Source: Desulfonema magnum (GTDB taxonomy: Bacteria > Desulfobacterota > Desulfobacteria > Desulfobacterales > 4be13). Taken from it: a DNA stretch of 64,000 nucleotides. The notes under the pieces were generated by a model. It searched no databases. It was not told where the DNA came from and was given only the letters and a program-made list of their open reading frames with translations. The translations under genes were made by a program, and so were the position numbers. The DNA is taken from positions 1,674,001 to 1,738,000 of the forward strand of contig NZ_CP061800.1 in assembly GCF_017377395.1 (NCBI RefSeq), given 5' to 3'. Shown one piece after another: positions 16,535 through 24,940 of the stretch; the stretch's first letter is position 1, and each line of letters starts with the position of its first letter.

Positions 16535-16879
16535 CAACAAAAAATGAAAAGGAGGTCACCCATAAAACAAAATATATAAAATGCGTTTTGAGAAAACAAT
16601 ATACCAAAAATTGATGGAAACAAGTTGGTAAAATAGGGGGCTGATAGATAACTACTCTGTTTTATAAGAATCATTAGTATATCTTAGTAATGGTTCGGAG
16701 GTTCGGACACTTTTTGAAAATCAAGGTTTGCCAAAAACTAACTTACTGAAATTAAAATATTTTAGTTTTTGAAGTTAAAACCATCGAATCTAATAAAAAC
16801 AGTATGTTATAAAAACGGCCCAACGTATTGTTTTAAAAATATTTTTTAAATAATTCTATTAAATTGGAAAGGAGATATA
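16535..16879. other. AT-rich region before the DUF4234 gene
   Basis: There is no credible ORF. The stretch is AT-rich from 16550 to 16870 and likely contains the promoter of the gene at 16880, but no clear -35/-10 pair was chosen. Confidence 0.4.
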
Positions 16880-17440
16880 ATGTCTTCATTAACTGACCTC
16901 AAAGACAGAATTGATACAAAAACACTTAATATGGTTCTTCTTACATTTGCAACAGGAGGGATATACACAATTCTTTGGTTATATCGAAATTATTCGATAA
17001 TAGATGAAATTACTGAAACAAAAACTATCAATGATACATTTGTAATTTGGATTGCTGTATGTGTCGGCTTAGGTTCTCTATTCGGGAGTAGTTATGACCA
17101 AGCACTTATGATAATAGGGGGAATACTTTCTATTGCTAGCACCGTTTTGTATATAGTCTGCGCCTTTAAAATGAAGACCTGCCTTCAGAATTATGTGTTG
17201 AATAAGTTCAAAATGGAATTTCCAATGAATGGTTTTTATACATTTATATTCAGCATATTTTATATAAATTACTGTATCAATGATCTTGGTAAATTAGAAT
17301 CAAGGCAGAGAGTAAAATCCTCAGAATATGAAAATATTGCACAGCAACTTGAAAAATTGGCAGAATTAAAAGAAAAAGGAATTATTAATGAAGAAGAATT
17401 TAATAGCCAAAAGGCAAAATTACTTAATGGAAATGTATAA
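16880..17440 (+). CDS. DUF4234-like membrane protein with C-terminal SHOCT motif
   Basis: A 186-residue protein with about four membrane helices. The start, KTLNMVLLTFATGGIYTILW, followed by YRNYSIIDE is the DUF4234 pattern. After a cytosolic link (SRQRVKSSEYENIAQ) the end, LEKLAELKEKGIINEEEFNS with QKAKLL, is a SHOCT motif, a short helical hairpin found at protein ends and of uncertain, perhaps oligomerising, role. GGAAAGGAGATATA precedes the ATG. Its AT-rich composition differs from the permease upstream and suggests transfer. Confidence 0.75.
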   Translation: MSSLTDLKDRIDTKTLNMVLLTFATGGIYTILWLYRNYSIIDEITETKTINDTFVIWIAVCVGLGSLFGSSYDQALMIIGGILSIASTVLYIVCAFKMKTCLQNYVLNKFKMEFPMNGFYTFIFSIFYINYCINDLGKLESRQRVKSSEYENIAQQLEKLAELKEKGIINEEEFNSQKAKLLNGNV

Positions 17441-18126
17441 TCGCCCTAACCCAAAAAGCTATTTTTTCTATTAAATTTGATGAGATAACTACTAACGTGA
17501 TTTTAAGAACTTTTTTCATTACTCCGACAGTTCGTTTGGTGTATTCCGAAAAAGTAGGTCGAAACATAACTGTTTGATTTTATTAGTATCAAATTTTTTG
17601 AGTTAAAATTAGCCATCTAATAAATTCAATAGGTTAAATTTTATAAAATCTGAAATTGAAATATTTCCTACTTTTTGGGAATGCGCCCGTTCGTCTTAGT
17701 CCAGCTTTGAAGCAAGGCAGTGGTTAAAACCACCGCCTCTAAAATGCTTTTTTTTTCAGTAGTAATTCAGCCAGCCGATATTCAAGTTGCTATCTTTCAG
17801 TTGCCGGTTGTTGTTTAACCTGAAAACTCAGGCGTCGCCCAGGCGGGTTGGGCCACGCTAACCGCCTGTGATAAAAAGAATTATGTCTGAATTCTGATCT
17901 GAAAACAGCCCTATGATCGCTTTTTGGGGGTCAGAAAGAGCGATATGGGAGAAAAAGCGTATGGCAGAACTTTTCAGCTTCGTGAGGAAACAGAATCCCA
18001 TAACGCCTGTTTTTATGATGAAAAGTGAGACATAGCCCCTGAAAACGCCTGTAATCGGATTGATTTTACTGATTTTTCAAATGATTAGCATGGCCAGACC
18101 CCATACCTGCCTATAGCCCCCATTTC
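17441..18126. other. Non-coding region with terminator-like hairpin and a 190-bp repeat
   Basis: A GGCAGTGGTT/AACCACCGCC hairpin with a downstream T run lies around 17717-17757. Bases 17926-18116 are copy 1 of a repeat whose second copy spans 20370-20955 with an insert. GGTTGGGCCACGCTAACCG near 17851 recurs in modified form near 20232. No gene is seen. Confidence 0.5.
17926..18116. repeat. Long repeat, copy 1 (AAAGAGCGATATGGGAG...AGCATGGCC)
   Basis: It starts GGTCAGAAAGAGCGATATGG, includes CAGAATCCCATAACGCC and GAAAAGTGAGACATAGCCCC, and ends GATTAGCATGGCC. The same order of blocks occurs at 20380-20489 and 20865-20945. The two copies flank the hicAB and cold-shock/DUF1294 genes. Confidence 0.7.
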
Positions 18127-18183
18127 TTGTGTCTCCCGAATTTCTTTTTGATTTTTTTGTATTACAATGATATTATATTTAGT

Positions 18184-18378
18184 ATGCCACGAAAAATCAG
18201 ACAACTTATCAAGGACCTTGAAAAAGCAGGATTTGTTATTCGACGCGGGAAGGGCAGCCATCGTAATTTTATTCATCCCAAAGGAATCGCCATCACGGTT
18301 TCCGGCAAACTTGGAGATGACGCAAAACATTATCAGGAAAAAGAAGTTGAGATAAAAATAAAGAGGTCTGAAAAATGA
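18184..18378 (+). CDS. hicA: HicA mRNA interferase toxin
   Basis: A 64-residue toxin with the dsRBD-like HicA fold. MPRKIRQLIKDLEKAGFVIR is followed by GKGSHRNFIHPKG, which contains the catalytic His in G-S-H, then ITVSGKLGDDAK. It cleaves mRNA when HicB is lost. Length is normal. There is no clear ribosome site, and TATTATATTTAG directly upstream could be a -10 with a very short leader. The stop overlaps the hicB start (ATGA). Confidence 0.88.
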   Translation: MPRKIRQLIKDLEKAGFVIRRGKGSHRNFIHPKGIAITVSGKLGDDAKHYQEKEVEIKIKRSEK

Positions 18379-18752
18379 AAAAGAAAGACCATTATCTGAA
18401 AATTGTTGAATGGTCGGATGAAGATCAATGCTATGTCGGTTCAATTCCTGGCTGGATTGGCAAATGTTGTCATGGTGACAACGAAGAGGAAGTTTATCAC
18501 GAATTATGTCAGATAGTTGAAGAATGGATCGAAATTTATGAGGAAGACAATATTCCTTTACCTCCGAGCATTATTGCAAAAAAATTTTCCGGCAAATTCC
18601 AACTGCGAATTGACAGTGATTTGCATAAGGCACTTGCTATCCGGGCAATGCAAGCCAATGAAAGTTTAAATAATTTTTGTGGAAAAATATTAAAAAAAAC
18701 AATTTCACAACCTGATATATCAAGAACTGATAATTGTATTGAGAGGGACTAA
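18375..18752 (+). CDS. hicB: HicB antitoxin with CopG-type DNA-binding end
   Basis: A 125-residue antitoxin. The N-terminal HicB fold shows YLKIVEWSDEDQCYVGSIPG and HGDNEEEVYHEL. The C-terminal third, KFQLRIDSDLHKALAIRAMQ plus NESLNNFCGKIL, is a ribbon-helix-helix of the CopG type that should bind the hicAB promoter. It overlaps hicA by four bases, so they are co-translated. Confidence 0.88.
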   Translation: MKKKDHYLKIVEWSDEDQCYVGSIPGWIGKCCHGDNEEEVYHELCQIVEEWIEIYEEDNIPLPPSIIAKKFSGKFQLRIDSDLHKALAIRAMQANESLNNFCGKILKKTISQPDISRTDNCIERD

Positions 18753-18760
18753 ATCATGTC

Positions 18761-18847
18761 GCGGAGAGTTCCACACCTTACTTAATTATTGACAATGGCC
18801 AATGCAAAAAAAGTAAGGTGTCCTCGGAACCCCCCGGAACTCTCCGC
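18761..18847. mobile_element. Small palindromic element, GCGGAGAGTTCC ends
   Basis: GCGGAGAGTTCC and ACACCTTACTT at the left are matched by AAGTAAGGTGT and GGAACTCTCCGC at the right, with a short asymmetric insert. It has a MITE-like form but no clear target duplication and no coding potential. Confidence 0.5.
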
Positions 18848-18872
18848 ATAGCCGACCAAATGCCTGAGCCGT

Positions 18873-19021
18873 GAATTCGGGGGACACAATACTTATTTTT
18901 TTGACAAAGAAATAATTGCTGTGTACGCCTGCCCGGAAACGATATTAAATCGGAAGTTGTCACCCGAAAAGCCGGGCAGAAAGTTGAAATCGAATAAATA
19001 AGTATTGTGTCCCCTGAATTT
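18873..19021. mobile_element. Palindromic element, GGGGACACAATACTTATT ends
   Basis: GAATTCGGGGGACACAATAC at 18873 faces GTATTGTGTCCCCTGAATT at the right, with AATAAATAAG-type inner arms. Interior arms TGCCCGG/CCGGGCA add a second stem. GGGGACACAATACTTATT borders are familiar from bacterial transposase-associated palindromes; the family assignment is from memory. Confidence 0.6.
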
Positions 19022-19095
19022 TCTCTGATTCCCCGAAAAATTGGGATACCGGAGGGCAGCATGGCTATGACAGGACACGAAAGCGGGGAAAGGGA

Positions 19096-20100
19096 ATGGA
19101 GAGAGATAAAGGAACGCTTATAAGTTGGAATAATGACAAAGGTTACGGGTTTATTCGTCCCTGTAACAATAAAGAAGATATTTTTCTCCATGTGAAATCG
19201 TTACCCCATCATCAGCGTCGCCCCAAAGTCAATGATGTGCTGACGTATGAGGTTGGCGTTGATGAAAAGCGGCAGCATTACGCACGTTCTGCAAAAATTG
19301 AAGGGATTGCCTGGTCTTATTTTACCATCATCTGGCCCGGTATCACCCTTCTCTTCGGAATCTATGTGTATTTTGTCCTTCAGCAAAAACTTCCTTTTCA
19401 CCCGCTTGCGATCTACGCGGCAATGAGCCTCCTCACGATACGGGCATATAGCCGGGACAAGCGTGCCGCACGATTAGGGACATGGCGCACTCCTGAACGC
19501 AGACTGCATATCTTCGAGATGTTGGGCGGATGGCCGGGCGCGTTACTTGCTCAGCTATGTTATCGTCATAAATCGCGGAAGACAAAGTATCAGATAGTCT
19601 TTTGGATGATTGTTGCCAGCCATGGGGTTCTGTGGTATCATATCCTGACTCATCAGAGCATGTACCGACCTTACCAGCAGGCTGTCACAGAAAAAGCCCG
19701 CTCATTTGTCAGTCAGGCCAAAGAAGAAATACTGCGCCTTTCAGAGATGATAAATTCAGAAGATGCGCTGACAAGTGAGGATCATGCAGAAGCGACTGAA
19801 CAGGTTAAAACAGGCCATCGGTCAATAACCTCCGACAAACAAGTGATTAAAACGGGCCGCCGGTCAATAATAATCCCCGACAGACAACTCCGTATTGTCA
19901 AAGGAGTTGTGAAAGAGATTCGTCCGCAGGAAGGAGTTACCGTATCATTACAATTAGGAACAGGAATTCTTGACAAATCCACGCTTGTCAGCGATTTTCC
20001 CACACGTTTTATGCAGGGAGAGCGTATTCGGGTGGCTATACACACGATTAGGATGAGAGGAAACAAGGAGCGTATAGAATTAATACTCGTCGAAAAATAA
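19096..20100 (+). CDS. Cold-shock domain protein fused to DUF1294 membrane domain
   Basis: Residues 1-70 form a cold-shock OB fold with both RNA-binding motifs (KGYGFIRP and DIFLHVKS). Residues 75-190 hold membrane helices of the DUF1294 family (YSRDKRAARLGTWRTPERRL, then GGWPGALLAQ). This CSD-DUF1294 fusion is widespread and uncharacterised; it would place a nucleic-acid-binding domain at the inner membrane. Residues 200-334 are an unusual extension: a coiled segment, then a beta-rich tail (GVVKEIRPQEGVTVSLQLG to ERIELILVEK). GGGAAAGGGA precedes the ATG. Confidence 0.8.
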   Translation: MERDKGTLISWNNDKGYGFIRPCNNKEDIFLHVKSLPHHQRRPKVNDVLTYEVGVDEKRQHYARSAKIEGIAWSYFTIIWPGITLLFGIYVYFVLQQKLPFHPLAIYAAMSLLTIRAYSRDKRAARLGTWRTPERRLHIFEMLGGWPGALLAQLCYRHKSRKTKYQIVFWMIVASHGVLWYHILTHQSMYRPYQQAVTEKARSFVSQAKEEILRLSEMINSEDALTSEDHAEATEQVKTGHRSITSDKQVIKTGRRSIIIPDRQLRIVKGVVKEIRPQEGVTVSLQLGTGILDKSTLVSDFPTRFMQGERIRVAIHTIRMRGNKERIELILVEK

Positions 20101-20489
20101 TGAGACATAAAAATATAACCTGGCGATGCTCGTGCCAAGCTAAATCCAGATTGTTGAGATCGGGCGTAAGCTCTTGAAATTCGATGATGTTACCCAGTGG
20201 GTGATCGGAAAATGAGGCAGAGCGGGTGTTGGGTCGGGCCGTGCTAACCGAATAATATTAAATAAATTACTTGCTTGTTTTGGCTGCAAATTGTGCCAAT
20301 AATCATCTTTTCGAGGTCAGAAAGAGCGATATGGGAGGAAAAGCGTATGCCAGGGTTTTTCTAATAAGCATCTTTCCGGGGTCAGAAAGAGCGATAGGGG
20401 GAGGCAAAGCGTATGCCAGGGCTTTTCAGCTTCCTAAAGCAACAGAATCCCATAACGCCCGTTTTTATGGTGAAAAGTGCGATATAGCC

Positions 20490-20864
20490 TAAGCCGTCTA
20501 AAAATGCCACTTTTTGCCATTATTTTCTGTTCGTATCTGTTCCCTTCGACAAGCTCAGGGAACGCATGTCAGCCGTGCCCTGAGCCGCAGTGTCCCCAAT
20601 GCTGTTGACTTAAGAAATTCCGGGCGGATCCGGAGTGCAAAAATTTTATTTTTGCAATTGCGAAAAAGCATTTTTCGCACTCCGGAGAAATTCGCCTGCT
20701 ATTAAGTCAACAGTATTGTGCAGTGTCCCGGGCCGCAGTATCCCGGGCCGCAGTATCCCGGGCCGCAGTGCCCCTGAGCCGCAGTGCCCTGAGCTTGTCA
20801 AAGGGCAGATCGGGGCAGGTCAGAAAGCGGATAAGGAAAATTAACTGATTTAGACAGCCTAAAG
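20490..20864. mobile_element. Insert of 375 bp inside a repeat, possible non-autonomous element
   Basis: Copy 2 of the long repeat is broken here. The ends AAGCCGTCTAAA and TTTAGACAGCCT are imperfectly complementary, and ATAGCC stands at both borders (20484-20489, 20865-20870), compatible with a target duplication. Inside are TTCGACAAGCTCAGGG and its complement-like GAGCTTGTCAAAGGG, a nested hairpin bounded by CTGTTGACTTAA/TTAAGTCAACAG, and a CCGGGCCGCAGTATC tandem repeat. Confidence 0.55.
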
Positions 20865-20917
20865 ATAGCCCCTGAAAATGTTTGCAATTGAATTGAATTT
20901 AATAATTTTTCAATTAA

Positions 20918-21076
20918 TTAGCATGGCCCGATCCCATAGCCCCATACCCCATAGCCTAATATTTTTTCAGCCATTTCTTTGAAAGCAATATCCCACCCAG
21001 CCCTCGGATTTGAAGCAGGGCGAATAATGATTTGATCTTTCCCTGCCTCAAGGTCAGCATCTTCAATAATTCCTGT
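20918..21076 (-). pseudogene. Relic of an AbrB/MazE-type antitoxin
   Basis: The minus-strand frame reads GIIEDADLEAGKDQIIIRPA then SNPRAGWDIAFKEMAEKI. This matches the linker and toxin-binding end of MazE/AbrB-like antitoxins (RPA-x-NPRAGW-x-x-A-F-x-x-MA). A stop codon truncates it upstream, at the border of the repeats around 21080, and its tail runs into the repeat at 20870-20965. Confidence 0.6.
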
Positions 21077-21079
21077 TTG

Positions 21080-21290
21080 CTAACGATTTTTAAATACTAT
21101 AAATATGCCGTCCCTACGGGACTTGACTGCCGGACGGGGTTTGCAACCCCGTCCGAAACGTTTGTTTTCGGGGGTCGGAAAATATTTCGGACGGGGTTGC
21201 AAACCCCGTCCGGCAGATAATAATCCTTGTTTGCTAACGACTTTTAAATACTATAAATATGCCGTCCCTACGGGACTTTTCAGGGTGTAA
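21080..21290. repeat. Palindrome flanked by direct repeats
   Basis: Two direct copies of TTGCTAACGA...TTTTAAATACTATAAATATG and CCGTCCCTACGGGACTT flank a palindrome with arms TGCCGGACGGGGTTTGCAAC and its complement near 21195-21227. Related GGACGGGG-GCAACCCCG arms occur near 23590-23610, and CCCCTACGGGACTTTTCAG near 195. Confidence 0.6.
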
Positions 21291-21357
21291 TTATATGATC
21301 AGCCTTCGGAATTTAATCGGAGAAAAAGTTTTAATCAGTTCAATTACATTTTGCATC

Positions 21358-21386
21358 TTGATAAAATTCATTTTTTCTGATATAAT
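21358..21386 (+). promoter_or_regulatory. Sigma-70-type promoter for nqrE-nqrF
   Basis: TTGATA at 21358-21363 and TATAAT at 21381-21386 are separated by exactly 17 bases. Transcription would start near 21393, leaving a leader of about 185 nt before nqrE. This is the best promoter match seen in the window. Confidence 0.7.
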
Positions 21387-21577
21387 ATAAAAAAATTAGA
21401 AAAAGACAGCCGCCCAATTCTCAAATTATTACCCAATCGAAAATTCGTTGGAAATCCCGGTCCCGGCCGCTTTGAATTGGCTATTTTGAAGCATTTCCCT
21501 CAGATTTGCCAATCCCGCAGGAACGGGTCAGGGGGATTTTCGAACGGTGATTATGATTCTGAAAGGATAAATCAAAT

Positions 21578-22186
21578 ATGGAAAATTTGCTGAGTATTGC
21601 CCTGAATTCTGTCTTTGTCGGAAATATCCTGCTGGCCTATTTCCTGGGGATGTGTTCATTTCTTGCGGTTTCAAAAAAAATGGAAACAGCCACCGGTCTC
21701 GGATTTGCCGTAATTTTTGTGCTTGCCATTACCACGCCGACAAACTGGATTATCTATCATTATCTGCTGGCCCCGGGTGCCCTGTCATGGGCAGGTCTGC
21801 CTGCTGCGGATATCAGTTTTCTGAAATTTATCATCTTTATTGCCGTCATTGCCGCCATGGTGCAGATCGTGGAAATGGTGATTGACCGGTTTTCCCCTGC
21901 ATTATACACTGCATTGGGAGTCTTTCTTCCGCTAATAGCGGTCAACTGCGCCATACTTGGAACATCATTATTCATGGTGGAACGAAATTATACATTTACA
22001 GAGTCACTTGTTTTCGGCATCAGTTCGGGAACTGGCTGGATGCTTGCCATTGTGTCAATGGCAGCCATAAGAAAAAAACTCAGATATGCTGATGTCCCGG
22101 AAGGTCTTGAAGGCTTCGGTATCACCATGATTGTCACGGGCCTGATGGCCATGTCATTTATGCTTTTTTCAGGAATAACGCTCTGA
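21578..22186 (+). CDS. nqrE: Na+-translocating NADH:quinone reductase subunit E
   Basis: A 202-residue inner-membrane subunit with six helices, the full length of NqrE. It forms part of the sodium-pumping NADH:quinone reductase and shares with NqrD the intramembrane Fe-S site. The conserved half-channel motifs [12 protein letters not shown] and [10 protein letters not shown] each hold the expected Cys. AAAGGATAAATCAAAT precedes the ATG. nqrF follows after 47 bases. The usual upstream genes nqrA-D are not in the window; repeats occupy that space. Confidence 0.93.
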   Translation: MENLLSIALNSVFVGNILLAYFLGMCSFLAVSKKMETATGLGFAVIFVLAITTPTNWIIYHYLLAPGALSWAGLPAADISFLKFIIFIAVIAAMVQIVEMVIDRFSPALYTALGVFLPLIAVNCAILGTSLFMVERNYTFTESLVFGISSGTGWMLAIVSMAAIRKKLRYADVPEGLEGFGITMIVTGLMAMSFMLFSGITL

Positions 22187-22233
22187 TCAGCTGTCAGTTG
22201 TTATCTGACATCTGAAAAAAAAGGGGATTTGAA

Positions 22234-23451
22234 ATGATTTACATTATCAGCACAACTGTTTTTTCATCCGTGATATTTATTCTTCTGGCAATGCTTTTGC
22301 TGGTTGAATCAAAGGTGGTAAAAAAAGGAGACTGCACGATTCTTATCAATGATAATGAGGAAAAAAGCATCAAAGTTCCAGGGGGGGGAACTTTGCTGTC
22401 CGCGCTTCTCAGCAATAAAATATTGCTTCCTTCGGCCTGCGGGGGCGGCGGTTCCTGCGGAACATGCAAATGTGTTGTAAAACAAGGCGGCGGCGGTATT
22501 CTGCCTACGGAACTGCCCCATTTAAGCAGAAAGGAAAAAAGGGAAAATGTCCGTCTTGCCTGCCAGCTAAAGGTCAGACAGGATATGAACATCCGTATTC
22601 CTGATGAGATATTCAGCATAAAAAAATACCATGCCACTGTTGCTTCAAACAAGAATGTTGCAACATTTATCAAAGAACTTGTGTTAAAACTCGATCCTGA
22701 TGAAAAAGTCGAATTTAATGCCGGGGCTTACATGCAGATTGACATTCCGGAATATGAGGCTTCTTTTTCGGATTTCAGAGTTGAGGACAAGTTCAGACCG
22801 GCCTGGGACAGGTTTAATTTGTGGGGATTAAAGGCCAGATCAGAAGAAGCAGTATTCAGAGCATATTCTTTGGCAAATCCGCCCTCTGAAAAGGGAATTC
22901 TGAAATTTACCATACGAATTGCCACACCGCCTCCGAGTGCCTCGGAAGCGCCTCCCGGGGTGGGGTCTTCATACGTTTTTAATCTGAAAGAAGGCGACAA
23001 GGTTACATTGAGCGGGGCATATGGTGAATTTTTTGTAAAAGAGACAGACCAGGAAATGTGTTTTGTCGGCGGCGGCGCGGGCATGGCTCCCATGCGGAGC
23101 CAGATATTAAACCAGTTGCTGGATATAAAAACAAAGCGTAAAATGTCTTTCTGGTATGGTGCGAGATCAAAGGCGGAAATGTTCTATGATGAGGAATTCA
23201 GGGAACTTGATCAGAATAACGAAAATTTTTCCTACTATGTTTCCCTTTCTGATCCTCAGCCGGAAGATAACTGGGATGGCATGACAGGATTTGTCCATCA
23301 GTGCCTTTATGATTATTATCTCAGTGAGCATAAGGACCCTGCTGAGATCGAATATTATCTCTGCGGTCCCCCGCCGATGCTTGATTCAATTATTAAAATG
23401 CTGGATGATCTCGGGGTTGAACCGGAAATGATTGCCTATGACAAATTCTGA
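22234..23451 (+). CDS. nqrF: Na+-translocating NADH:quinone reductase subunit F
   Basis: The electron-input subunit, 405 aa (family about 408). An N-terminal membrane helix (2-24) is followed by a 2Fe-2S ferredoxin domain with Cys69, Cys75, Cys78 and Cys110. An FAD domain follows with RAYSLANPP, then an NADH domain with GGGAGMAPMRSQI and the C-terminal CGPPPMLDS and AYDKF. It passes electrons from NADH through FAD and 2Fe-2S into the complex. It lies downstream of nqrE under the same promoter. Confidence 0.95.
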   Translation: MIYIISTTVFSSVIFILLAMLLLVESKVVKKGDCTILINDNEEKSIKVPGGGTLLSALLSNKILLPSACGGGGSCGTCKCVVKQGGGGILPTELPHLSRKEKRENVRLACQLKVRQDMNIRIPDEIFSIKKYHATVASNKNVATFIKELVLKLDPDEKVEFNAGAYMQIDIPEYEASFSDFRVEDKFRPAWDRFNLWGLKARSEEAVFRAYSLANPPSEKGILKFTIRIATPPPSASEAPPGVGSSYVFNLKEGDKVTLSGAYGEFFVKETDQEMCFVGGGAGMAPMRSQILNQLLDIKTKRKMSFWYGARSKAEMFYDEEFRELDQNNENFSYYVSLSDPQPEDNWDGMTGFVHQCLYDYYLSEHKDPAEIEYYLCGPPPMLDSIIKMLDDLGVEPEMIAYDKF

Positions 23452-23795
23452 TTTTTAATCCGATTTTTGTAAATCGTTCTGTCCGGGAATCGCCGTATAT
23501 TGACCCCTTCAGTTCGTAAAAAAAACTGATGGGGTTCTGCTTTCCGTTAATTCTTTTTTTTTAGCCGGACGGTTTTTTTTAGCCGGACGGGGTATGCAAC
23601 CCCGTTCGGGATGTTTTCCGGATCACCGCGGACAGAATGATTTAAATTGGTCAAAATCATTTAAATTGACGGGGCAGCCTCCCTGCTTTCAGAATGTTCA
23701 GGAGCATCTCATCCAGTCAGCGACAGCTGAACCGGAAGAATCATAAGGGTAAAATTGAGGATGAGTTATTAGTGATTTATTTTAGCCATAGCCCT
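23452..23795. other. Intergenic region with GC-rich repeat
   Basis: TAGCCGGACGG occurs twice (about 23563-23590), followed by GGTATGCAACCCCGTTCGGG, a partial form of the palindrome at 21120-21230. No gene is seen, though the next ORF could start as early as 23694. Confidence 0.4.
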
Positions 23796-24734
23796 ATGAA
23801 TGAAAATATTGATATTCTTATTGTCGAAGACAGTAAAACCCAGGCATTGCACTTGAAAATCATTCTTGAGCAACAGGGATATCGAATTACTATGGCTTCT
23901 AATGGCATGGAAGGTCTGAACCTGTTGAAAAAGAAATGCTTTCCTATCGTTATCACCGATTGGATCATGCCTGAAATGGATGGTTTTGAATTTTGTCAGG
24001 CTGTAAGAAAACAAGAATTTGCAGGATATGTTTATATCATTCTTTTAACAACCAAAGCCTCCAAAAAAGATATTATTTCAGGACTGGAGGCCGGTGCGGA
24101 TGACTATCTCATCAAACCGGTGCATGAGGCGGAGTTGGCTGCCCGGCTGAATACGGCAAAGCGGATCATAAGGCTTGAATATTCCCTTCGGAAACATAGT
24201 GAGGAGATTGCGATTTTATCCATTACGGATCCGCTCACCAAAACATATAACCGGAGATATCTGAACGAAAACCTGCCATTGGCCATTAAAAGAGCCATCA
24301 GGTACAGCCATCCGTTATCCGTGATTATTTGTGATATAGATCACTTTAAAAAAGTCAATGATTGTTACGGACATCAGGCCGGGGACCGGGTTTTAGAAAC
24401 ATTTGCCAGATACATCAGGCAATCTGTCCGAAAAGGGTTGGACTGGGTCGTAAGATATGGCGGCGAAGAATTTCTTATTGTTCTCCCTGAAACCAAACTG
24501 AGCGGAGCCTGTAAAGTCGCTGAAAGATACCGCCATCTGATTTCCAGAATATCAGTTTCGCATGGAAAAGAAAAAATAAAAATTACAGCCAGTTTCGGAG
24601 TGGCATGTGTTTTTCCTTCAGAAAAAGGAACCCGGGTCACCATGGAATCCCTGATCGCCGCGGCCGACCAATGCCTGTACCGGGCCAAAGAGGAGGGGAG
24701 AAACAGGAGTTTCGCAGTATTGTTGGAACACTGA
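23796..24734 (+). CDS. Response regulator with diguanylate cyclase (REC-GGDEF)
   Basis: A 312-residue PleD-like protein that makes cyclic di-GMP under phosphorylation control. The REC domain (1-120) has the acidic pair in VEDS, phospho-acceptor Asp55 in TDWIMPEMDG and Lys107 in LIKP. The GGDEF domain (about 140-305) carries GGEEF at 222-226, an active-site form. The I-site position reads KGLD rather than RxxD, so product inhibition may be weakened. ATG 23796 places the REC fold at the N-terminus as usual; a longer frame starts at 23694. No cognate kinase is adjacent. Confidence 0.9.
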   Translation: MNENIDILIVEDSKTQALHLKIILEQQGYRITMASNGMEGLNLLKKKCFPIVITDWIMPEMDGFEFCQAVRKQEFAGYVYIILLTTKASKKDIISGLEAGADDYLIKPVHEAELAARLNTAKRIIRLEYSLRKHSEEIAILSITDPLTKTYNRRYLNENLPLAIKRAIRYSHPLSVIICDIDHFKKVNDCYGHQAGDRVLETFARYIRQSVRKGLDWVVRYGGEEFLIVLPETKLSGACKVAERYRHLISRISVSHGKEKIKITASFGVACVFPSEKGTRVTMESLIAAADQCLYRAKEEGRNRSFAVLLEH

Positions 24735-24940
24735 AGACTGACATAAAATTAAATCTTAACAGACGGTTGAAAGAACAGACAGGGGAGAATTCTTATTTGC
24801 TGATGTTTTATGGGGAAGCAAAACAGATTGAATAATCATATCTGAATTTTAAGTTGCTGTTTGGGATTTATCTCTGTATTATTTTTTTATGTCAAGGAAT
24901 AGGATCAGATTTTGCCATTTCTTATTTATGGAGTTAAATT

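Larger units (their letters stand above)
18753..19095. other. Intergenic region with two MITE-like palindromes
   Basis: The region is made up largely of the inverted-repeat elements at 18761-18847 and 18873-19021. The remainder contains GGGGAAAGGG ahead of the gene at 19096. Confidence 0.6.
20101..21577. other. 1.5-kb repeat-rich intergenic region
   Basis: It contains the second copy of the 17926 repeat (partly duplicated in tandem at 20315 and 20380), a 375-bp insert, an antitoxin relic, a GGACGGGGTTTGCAACCCCG palindrome between two direct copies of TATAAATATGCCGTCCCTAC, and the nqrE promoter. No intact gene is seen. Confidence 0.6.

Noticed and set aside
17441..17450. CGCCCTAACCC after the DUF4234 stop as a second attC core
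   Set aside because: No matching GTTRRRY box or palindrome follows within 150 bases.
20635..20844. Frame with PGRSIPGRSIPGRS repeats
   Set aside because: It is the translation of a CCGGGCCGCAGTATC tandem repeat inside the 375-bp insert, not a protein motif.
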